Shown here one piece after another: positions 57,972 to 64,000 of a stretch of DNA of 64,000 nucleotides (its first letter is position 1; each line of letters starts with the position of its first letter). The notes beneath the pieces are model-generated. The model made no database searches, was not told the origin of the DNA, and worked only from the letters and a program-made list of their open reading frames with translations. A program made the position numbers and the translations under genes. The stretch lies in the NCBI GenBank assembly GCA_024104275.1, contig JAGGHK010000003.1, positions 124,001-188,000 of the forward strand, in the 5' to 3' direction. Origin of the DNA: Bifidobacterium sp. GTDB lineage: Bacteria > Actinomycetota > Actinomycetes > Actinomycetales > Bifidobacteriaceae.

Positions 57972-60900
57972 TCAGTCCTTATCGGCCGAGGGCTCAGAAG
58001 ATGAATCCGAATCGGACGCCTCTTCCTTTTCCTCGTCGTTGGCCGCCACCGCAGCCGCGGCAATCTGCGCCAACTTGGCCTTGACCGCAGGGCTGGAACC
58101 CTTCGGCGCCTGCACCTCAGGAGCGCTGCCGTGGCCGTGCTTGTTGGTGTGGACGAACGGATCGCCGCCCTTCATCGCGTAGGGATCGGCGTAATCGGCG
58201 GAGATCGTGGGTTCGTCGTGGAGAATGAAGCCGCGGCCCTTGCAGGTCGGGCATTCCTCGGAGAACGCTTCCACCAGGCCCTGACCGATGCGCTTGCGGG
58301 TCATCTGCACGAGACCCAGCGAGGTGACCTCGGCCACTTGGTGCTTGGTGCGGTCGCGCGCGAGGCATTCGACCAGGCGCCGCAGCACAAGGTCACGGTT
58401 GGCGGGCATCACCATGTCGACGTAATCGATCATGATCATGCCGCCGATGTCGCGCAGACGCAGCTGGCGGGCAATCTCTTCGCTCGCCTCGAGGTTGCAA
58501 CGGGTGACCGTCTCCTCGAGCGACTTGCCCTTGCCGATGAACCGGCCGGTGTTGACGTCGATGGTGGTCATGGCCTCGGTGCGGTCGATGACGATCGAGC
58601 CGCCGCTGGGCAAATAGACCTGACGTTCCATGCCCTTGCGCAGCTGGGAATCGATCTGCCAACTATCGAAGACGTCCTTGCCCTGATGCTCCTCCGGGTC
58701 CCACTTTTCGAGGCGGTCCTTCAAGTCGGGAGCCATGGTGTCGAGGTATTCCTCGATGCGCTCGTAGACCTTGTCGCCCTCGACGATGAGCTTGGAGAAG
58801 TCGTCGTTGAAGATGTCGCGCACCACGCGGATGGCGACGTCGGGCTCGCCCTGCAGAAGCTTTGCCCGCTTGCCGTTGTGATACAGCTTGCGCTTGTCCT
58901 CGATCTTGCTCCACTGACGCTTGAGGTTTTCGAGGTCCTTCTTCAGCGCATCCTCGCTGGCGCCGTCGGCTGCCGTGCGGATGATGACGCCCATATCCTT
59001 CGGGGCGATCTTGGAGACGATGGACTTGAGCCTGCCGCGTTCGCGCTCGGACAGCTTACGGCTGACGCCGGTCATGCCGCCGGAGGGGACGAGTACGAGG
59101 AAACGACCCGCGAGCGTCACCTGCGAGGTCAGACGGGCACCCTTGTGGCCGATCGGATCCTTGGTGACCTGCACCAGCACCGGATCGCCGGACTTGAACG
59201 CGAGTTCGATGCGGCGCGGCTGGCCTTCGAGGCGCGTGGCGTCCCAGTTGACTTCGCCGGCGTAAAGCACGCCGTTGCGCGGCTGGCCGATGTCGACGAA
59301 CGCGGCCTCCATGCTGGGCAGCACGTTCTGCACGCGGCCCAGGTAGATGTTGCCGACGGTGGCGACCTCCTGAATGTCGGAAACATAATGCTCGACGAGC
59401 ACGTTGTCTTCGATCACGGAAATCTGGGTATGCTGGCCTTTTTCGCGCACGACCATCAGGCGGTCGACGTTCTCGCGACGGGCAAGGAAATCCTGCTCGA
59501 TCAGTTGGTTCTGGCGGCTGCGTTCGCGGCGATTGTCGCGACGGCGCTGTTTCTTGGCCTCGAGACGCGTGGAGCCCTCGATGTCGGTGATTTCGTCGAT
59601 ATACTGCTGCTTGCGCGAGCGACGCGAAGTGGAACGGGACGAGTCACGGCCACTATCGTTTTCATCACCCTTGGAACCGCGATGACGGCGACGGCGACGG
59701 GTCAGCGGCTGATCGTCGTTGTCCTCGTCGGATTCACGCCTGCGACGCCGACGGGTTTCGCTACGACTTTCCTCATCGCGCTCGTTACGATCGCTGCCGC
59801 TCTTGCGTCTGCTGCGAGAACCGCGCTCTTCGCCTTCATCCTCGAGCTCGTCATCGGCTTGCTCGGCACGCGAGGAACCGCGGCTGCCACGAGTACGACG
59901 TGACGTCCGCTCGCTCGACGAACGTTCGCTACCACGCCCTCGGCGTGTCCGCGTTCCGGATTGTTCGGCTTCCACGTCATCAATGGGACGATAGGTGATG
60001 TCGTCGTCTTCAAGGTCTTCTTCGATCTGTTCGATCTCATCGGCCGCATGGCGTTCTTCGGCGTTGAGCCTGCGGCGGCGATGGCCGCGACGCTCGGTGC
60101 GTTCAGCCGCTTCCTCATCATAAATATCATCGTCGCTTGAACGACGTGAGCGACGGGCCACACGAGAGGAGTTTTCGTTGTCATCCTCGTAATCGCGGTC
60201 GCGGTCATTGCCCCTGCCACGTCTAGAACCTGACCTGCCTCGGCGCTCGTCCTGCTCTTCGTCCAACCGGTCATCGTCGCGTTCGGAACCTCGACGCGAA
60301 CGGCTGCCACGCGCGGAACGACGCGATTCATTTTCCTCGCCCTCGTCGCCTTCGGCCGCACGGGAACGGGAACGTCGCCGAGTCGGCTTAGGCACTTCGC
60401 CCTCATCATCTGCGCCCTCACCCGGAAGCACAGGTTCCTGGAACAGCAACGACGTCATCGGACGCGGAGTGTGATGGCTTTCGTGGCCTTTGGGAAGGCC
60501 TTCAACAGCATCGATAACGCGCTCCTCGGCGGTTTCGATATTGGATTCCACCTTGGCTTCACTCGCGGATACAGAATCGGCAGACCTGCTGCGGGACCTT
60601 GCGGAGCTGGTACGGCGGCTGCGGCTTGCAGCAGAGGATTCGTTCGCGTCTTCGTCGGATTTGGCGCTTCTTACGCTCCGGCGACGCGTTTGGGGCTCGT
60701 CATCTGAGCCTTCGTCACTGCGAACACGGCTACGCGTACGAGTTCTCCTTGTCGTGCTGGATGAGGAAGCACCAGAACCACGCGAGGAGGAAGAAGTTGC
60801 TCTGCTGCTTCTCGTACCTTCGGCTTTTGAATCCGCGCCGGCTCCGCTTTCGTCGGATTTTTCTTCATTTCTCGCGGATTTGGCGCTTTCGCGCTCCTCG

Positions 60901-61073
60901 ACTTTCAACGCGACGTCGGCACCGGCGGCACCAGCACCACGCACTACACGACGACGAACGGTACGGCGGCGTGTGGCAGGTTCGTTATCCGAAGATGATG
61001 AAGAAGGTAAATTAGTATCGTTTTGTTTGGCGTCGTCGACTTGACCGACCCCGCCTCGGGTTACTCTGGGCAC
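57972..61073 (-). CDS. rne: Ribonuclease E/G with long charged N-terminal region
   Basis: Endoribonuclease that processes and degrades RNA. The first about 520 residues are low complexity and rich in Arg, Ser, Glu and Asp (RRxRR and EDED runs), probably disordered and interaction-prone, as in other actinobacterial RNase E. The S1 domain follows (IYLGRVQNVLPSMEAAFVDIG), then the RNase H/DNase I-like core with TIDVNTGRFIGKG and MIMIDYVDM (metal-binding Asp) and the CPTCKGRG zinc link. The start is uncertain: the GTG at 61073 has AGGAG 4 nt upstream, and an ATG at 61091 and a GTG at 61133 are in frame. Confidence 0.92.
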   Translation of the reverse strand: MPRVTRGGVGQVDDAKQNDTNLPSSSSSDNEPATRRRTVRRRVVRGAGAAGADVALKVEERESAKSARNEEKSDESGAGADSKAEGTRSSRATSSSSRGSGASSSSTTRRTRTRSRVRSDEGSDDEPQTRRRSVRSAKSDEDANESSAASRSRRTSSARSRSRSADSVSASEAKVESNIETAEERVIDAVEGLPKGHESHHTPRPMTSLLFQEPVLPGEGADDEGEVPKPTRRRSRSRAAEGDEGEENESRRSARGSRSRRGSERDDDRLDEEQDERRGRSGSRRGRGNDRDRDYEDDNENSSRVARRSRRSSDDDIYDEEAAERTERRGHRRRRLNAEERHAADEIEQIEEDLEDDDITYRPIDDVEAEQSGTRTRRGRGSERSSSERTSRRTRGSRGSSRAEQADDELEDEGEERGSRSRRKSGSDRNERDEESRSETRRRRRRESDEDNDDQPLTRRRRRHRGSKGDENDSGRDSSRSTSRRSRKQQYIDEITDIEGSTRLEAKKQRRRDNRRERSRQNQLIEQDFLARRENVDRLMVVREKGQHTQISVIEDNVLVEHYVSDIQEVATVGNIYLGRVQNVLPSMEAAFVDIGQPRNGVLYAGEVNWDATRLEGQPRRIELAFKSGDPVLVQVTKDPIGHKGARLTSQVTLAGRFLVLVPSGGMTGVSRKLSERERGRLKSIVSKIAPKDMGVIIRTAADGASEDALKKDLENLKRQWSKIEDKRKLYHNGKRAKLLQGEPDVAIRVVRDIFNDDFSKLIVEGDKVYERIEEYLDTMAPDLKDRLEKWDPEEHQGKDVFDSWQIDSQLRKGMERQVYLPSGGSIVIDRTEAMTTIDVNTGRFIGKGKSLEETVTRCNLEASEEIARQLRLRDIGGMIMIDYVDMVMPANRDLVLRRLVECLARDRTKHQVAEVTSLGLVQMTRKRIGQGLVEAFSEECPTCKGRGFILHDEPTISADYADPYAMKGGDPFVHTNKHGHGSAPEVQAPKGSSPAVKAKLAQIAAAAVAANDEEKEEASDSDSSSEPSADKD

Positions 61074-61327
61074 AATGCTCCTCGTCGACATGCTGCAATC
61101 ATGTCGACTTATCTGGCCGTCTACGGCTCTCACACCGCGCTCTCACCGCGGCCACGCAACACTTGCGCTCGTAGCCGGCAATCTAAAAGTCTACGTTCGT
61201 CACGGCGGACACCGACACTCGCGGATTAGCACACGAAGGGATCAACGCCATCGGAATTTGGCAACTTGCAGAATCACCATGTTTTATTATACGTCAACGT
61301 ATGCAAAAAAGAAGCCAAACCGACGTT

Positions 61328-61527
61328 CTTGGCGCACCAAGAAACCCAAAAATTGAAGAATGGGCATTATTTCTTTAAATTTTGAGGGTCTTGGCGCGCC
61401 AAGAAAGCCCAAAAACGAAGAATGTGGGCCATATCTTCAAATTTCGGGGAACTTGGCGCGCCAACATACCCAAAAAATGAAGAATTGATGCCCGTTTTCT
61501 TATTTTCGAGCATCTTGGCGCGCCAAC
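61328..61527. repeat. Palindromic repeat locus C: four sites at strict 62-bp spacing
   Basis: CTTGGCGC(A/G)CCAA(G/C) occurs at 61328, 61390, 61452 and 61514, each 62 bp apart. The spacers share a CCCAAAAA-x-GAAGAAT start and a TTTTCGxGG-like end but differ in the middle. The locus fills most of the 511-nt gap between dapE and rne, which holds no gene. Loci A (14.05 kb) and B (50.95 kb) have the same motif and spacing. Confidence 0.95.
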
Positions 61528-61584
61528 ATAGACTAAAACAGCGGTTTGACGGGGAGCGGAATCGTGAGAGATGGGACTTTGCCC

Positions 61585-62775
61585 CTATGAGAGCCAATTT
61601 TCAAGGATGTCGGCAAGCAAAGTGAGTTGGCTTTCGGGAATTTGTTCGTCGGCTTTGTGCGCCAAAAGCGGGGAACCCGCGCCGAGATTGACGGCGGGGA
61701 CGCCGATGGACGAAAAGCGGGCGACATCGGTCCAGCCGAGCTTGGCCTGAGGTTTCAACCCGGTTTTCTCCTCGACCAACTTGGCCAAGGAAACCGCAAG
61801 CGGAGCATCCATACCAGGGCGAGCTGAAGGCGATTCGTCCTTCATCTCGATATCGAAGCCCTCGAACATGCCGCCGCTGGCCTTGTGCTCGCCGTTGCCC
61901 ATTTCGGCACCGGCGTCGGCACCCATCATCAAGGCTTTGGCGGCAGGCAGATCCTTGTCCGGCGCAAAACGATAGTTGATGTGGATGCGGCATTCGTCGG
62001 GGATGACGTTGGTGCCCTTGCCGCCGGAAATGAGGGTGGCATTGACGCCTTCGCGGTAGGTCAGGCCGTCCACCTCAATATCCTGCGGAACGTAGGCGGC
62101 AAGCCGATCGAGGACCGGCGCGGCCTTATGAATGGCGTTTTCACCCATCCAGGCGCGGGCGGAATGGGCGGCGACACCGTGGGTGACGACGTCGAAACGC
62201 ATCGTGCCGTTGCAGCCGCCTTCGATGCCGCAATCGGTCGGCTCGCCGATGATGGCGAAATCGCCCTGTATCCAATCGGGATGGGCCTTCGCCACCTTGC
62301 CGAGGCCGTTCTTTTCGGCCACGACCTCCTCGTGGTCGTAGAAAACGTAGGTAAGGTCGTATTTCGGGTTCGTCATCGTCGCTGCAAGATAGAACATCAC
62401 GGCGTCGCTGGCCTTCATATCGGTCGCGCCCCTGCCAAACATCACGCGCTCGTTTGGGTCCGCCTTCACCGCCACGTCATCGCGGATACGCTCGTCGCCC
62501 GGCTCAAGCCAGACCGGGGGGAAATTGTCGATAACCGGAACCGTGTCAAGGTGACCGGCGAGCACAACCCGCTGCGCGCGCCTGAGCAAGGTCGAAGCGA
62601 CCACCGTGTCGCCCATGCGATGCACCGTCAGATGCGGCTGGTCACGCAGAAACGCCTCCACGTCATCGGCGAGCGCCGTCTCGTCGTCGGAGACGGAATA
62701 CGACTTCATCAATGTTTCGAATAATTCGTTTAGCGCGGCCTTGCGCGTGGTTCCCTGCTCGATAGTCAAACTCAT
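61585..62775 (-). CDS. dapE: Succinyl-diaminopimelate desuccinylase
   Basis: Releases LL-diaminopimelate in lysine and peptidoglycan-precursor synthesis. The 396-residue protein is an M20 metallopeptidase relative: LAGHLDTVPV (zinc His/Asp), RGATDMKASDAVM, VFYDHEEVVAEKNG (catalytic Glu) and EPTDCGIEGGCNG. AGGA lies 7 nt before the ATG at 62775. It is monocistronic. The assignment over other M20 enzymes rests on overall similarity to actinobacterial DapE. Confidence 0.92.
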   Translation of the reverse strand: MSLTIEQGTTRKAALNELFETLMKSYSVSDDETALADDVEAFLRDQPHLTVHRMGDTVVASTLLRRAQRVVLAGHLDTVPVIDNFPPVWLEPGDERIRDDVAVKADPNERVMFGRGATDMKASDAVMFYLAATMTNPKYDLTYVFYDHEEVVAEKNGLGKVAKAHPDWIQGDFAIIGEPTDCGIEGGCNGTMRFDVVTHGVAAHSARAWMGENAIHKAAPVLDRLAAYVPQDIEVDGLTYREGVNATLISGGKGTNVIPDECRIHINYRFAPDKDLPAAKALMMGADAGAEMGNGEHKASGGMFEGFDIEMKDESPSARPGMDAPLAVSLAKLVEEKTGLKPQAKLGWTDVARFSSIGVPAVNLGAGSPLLAHKADEQIPESQLTLLADILENWLS

Positions 62776-62890
62776 TCTTTCATCCTAGCGAACCGACACC
62801 CTTATTCCGGGCCCGCGTCCAATTTCCATGATTTACTTCAGCGAGACAAACCCGATTACCGGCCCGACGCACGATTTTCACATTATGTCA

Positions 62891-62978
62891 TGCCACAAAC
62901 CGGTCACTAATGCCTCTGGACGTAGGTTTTCAGCTCAAAAAATCAACGGGAAGGGGCACTAGTGACCGGTTTGTGGCA
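62891..62978. repeat. 88-bp element with 26-bp inverted ends
   Basis: The arms 62891-62916 and 62953-62978 match in 24 of 26 positions; the outer 19 bp (TGCCACAAACCGGTCACTA and its complement) are perfect. The centre is 36 bp and codes for nothing. It lies between dapE and the AEC permease gene and looks like a small MITE or a large operator. No second copy was seen in the window. Confidence 0.85.
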
Positions 62979-63098
62979 GTTAGGTTGTCGCGCACGCTGA
63001 AATCCGCAGGAACCCGATGCCAAACACACACAACGAGACCTTCCCGCGCCGGTACAGCAACAAATACAAAATGCTAGACATACAGTATGAGACGCCTC

Positions 63099-63128
63099 TT
63101 CACAAATTAAGGATACGAGCACTATATT
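63099..63128 (+). promoter_or_regulatory. Promoter of the AEC permease gene
   Basis: TTCACA (63099-63104), an 18-nt spacer and TATATT (63123-63128) match five of six bases at each hexamer and place the transcript start near 63135, about 40 nt before the ATG. Confidence 0.65.
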
Positions 63129-63172
63129 ATGGTAGGCATGGTTTATGTAAACCTCGGCCAAGGGAGAGATTC

Positions 63173-64000
63173 ATGGGTTTGCTGAGCGCGATGCAGGGGT
63201 TTGTGGTCATCGCCGTCATCATCGGAACCGGCTACGTGGCCGCACGTTTCAACATCGGCGGCCCGACCGCGCAGATGGTCCTGAACCGTTATGCTTTCTT
63301 CGTCACCAATCCGTTTCTGATGTTCGCCATCCTCTCCAAAGAGCCGATCCTGGAGATTTTTCACCCTTCGATCATTGTCGCGTTCTTCTCCGCGCTGGCC
63401 GTGGGCGTGCTTTTTCTGATTCTCAATAAGATCTTCTACCATATGGGGCCTGCGGACGCGACGGTCGGCGCGCTCAACTCGCTTTACCTCAATTCCAACA
63501 ATATTGGTCTGCCGATTGCCACCTATATTCTCGGCAACCCTGCTTTGGTCGCGCCGATTCTGGTGATGCAGCAAGCGATTTTCACACCTATCGCGCTGAC
63601 GGTTCTGGACTACACGACCACCGGCAAGATGTCGGTGAAAAAAGCACTGATGCAGCCGTTGCACCAGCCGCTTCTGATCGGCTCACTCGGAGGGATTCTG
63701 GTTTCGGCCATAACCGCTTGGGTTGGTTTCTATCCGATCCCGAAGTTCATTTACGACCCGGTCAACATGATCGGGCAGGCGGCGGTGCCGATGATCCTGA
63801 TGGCGTTCGGCATGTCGCTGCACGGCACTCGGCCGATGCAGAACAAGAGCTCACGTTCCGCCGTCATCGGAGTGACGATTCTGAAGAACGTCGTGATGCC
63901 GATTATCGCCTTTTTGATTGCGTTCTTCATCATGGGCTTCCGCGGCAAGGTGCTCTACGCCTGCGTCGTGCTCGCGGCGCTGCCTGCCGGCCAGAACGTC
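63173..64000 (+). CDS. AEC-family permease (auxin efflux carrier type), 3' end outside window
   Basis: Predicted transporter of organic acids or similar small molecules. Translation from the ATG at 63173 (GGGAG 6 nt upstream) gives MGLLSAMQGFVVIAVIIGTG and about eight visible hydrophobic helices. NSLYLNSNNIGLPIATYILG contains the conserved Asn/Gly stretch of the family, and the frame is still open at the window end after 276 residues. The neighbouring dapE gene is divergent; the substrate cannot be inferred. Confidence 0.9.
   Translation, partial: MGLLSAMQGFVVIAVIIGTGYVAARFNIGGPTAQMVLNRYAFFVTNPFLMFAILSKEPILEIFHPSIIVAFFSALAVGVLFLILNKIFYHMGPADATVGALNSLYLNSNNIGLPIATYILGNPALVAPILVMQQAIFTPIALTVLDYTTTGKMSVKKALMQPLHQPLLIGSLGGILVSAITAWVGFYPIPKFIYDPVNMIGQAAVPMILMAFGMSLHGTRPMQNKSSRSAVIGVTILKNVVMPIIAFLIAFFIMGFRGKVLYACVVLAALPAGQNV

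Noticed and set aside
58131-59903. 590-codon open frame on the plus strand
   Set aside because: Antisense to the RNase E catalytic core; shadow composition.
61328-61527. CRISPR array formed by the palindromic repeats
   Set aside because: The repeat is only 14 bp, the spacers share related edges, there are no cas genes, and copies occur in pairs elsewhere.

Overview
The window looks like a Bifidobacterium (Actinobacteria) chromosome. The order rne, rplU, rpmA, obgE, proB, aspC, tRNA-Trp, secE, nusG, rplK, rplA, the GlxR/Crp-type regulator, the Rpf-like transglycosylase, the long Arg/Glu-rich N-terminus of RNase E and the acidic N-terminus of NusG all fit high-GC Gram-positives. The genus is inferred from gene content and order, not from an rRNA gene. 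Most housekeeping genes lie on the minus strand.

Positions 1-7140 hold two minus-strand operons: an upper mevalonate pathway (thiolase, HMG-CoA reductase, HMG-CoA synthase) and a Leloir operon (DeoR-type regulator, galT, galK); galE sits apart at 26.3-27.4 kb. Positions 7.4-24.1 kb carry cell-wall and general genes: a class A penicillin-binding protein, a Crp-like regulator, a domain-permuted lipoate ligase, a TM2 protein, leuB, an S9 oligopeptidase, a frameshifted App1-type phosphatase, an orphan GcvH, an L,D-transpeptidase, a NudC-like Nudix enzyme, an alpha/beta hydrolase and a degenerate Nudix protein. Then come trxA and an Rpf-like wall hydrolase on the plus strand.

Positions 27.6-44.4 kb are accessory. 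A RloA/RloB (AbiL-like) defence pair, with RloB broken by a 1-nt insertion, borders an exopolysaccharide (EPS) locus. That locus has a short RmlC, an IS30 transposase remnant, three family-2 glycosyltransferases, one family-4 glycosyltransferase, Wzy- and Wzx-like membrane proteins, two frameshifted acyltransferases, a DUF4012 membrane protein and the priming sugar-phosphate transferase. The part from about 31 to 40.5 kb is visibly AT-rich compared with its flanks, which suggests horizontal acquisition.

Positions 44.8-64 kb return to core genes: an MFS exporter, a membrane-anchored HNH nuclease, the ribosomal, secretion and antitermination genes, tRNA-Trp, aspC, proB, obgE, a small toxin-antitoxin-like trio, L27/L21, RNase E, dapE and the start of an AEC-type permease.

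The most unusual signal is non-coding. A palindrome close to CTTGGCGCGCCAAG recurs in three intergenic regions (2, 2 and 4 copies), and every neighbouring pair is exactly 62 bp apart, close to six DNA helical turns. Other non-coding structures are an array of DnaA-box-like sites with 30-bp spacing, an 88-bp inverted-repeat element, a 26-bp hairpin whose mismatches are all G:U on one strand, and a tandem repeat of about 52 bp. No CRISPR array, rRNA or intact insertion sequence was seen.
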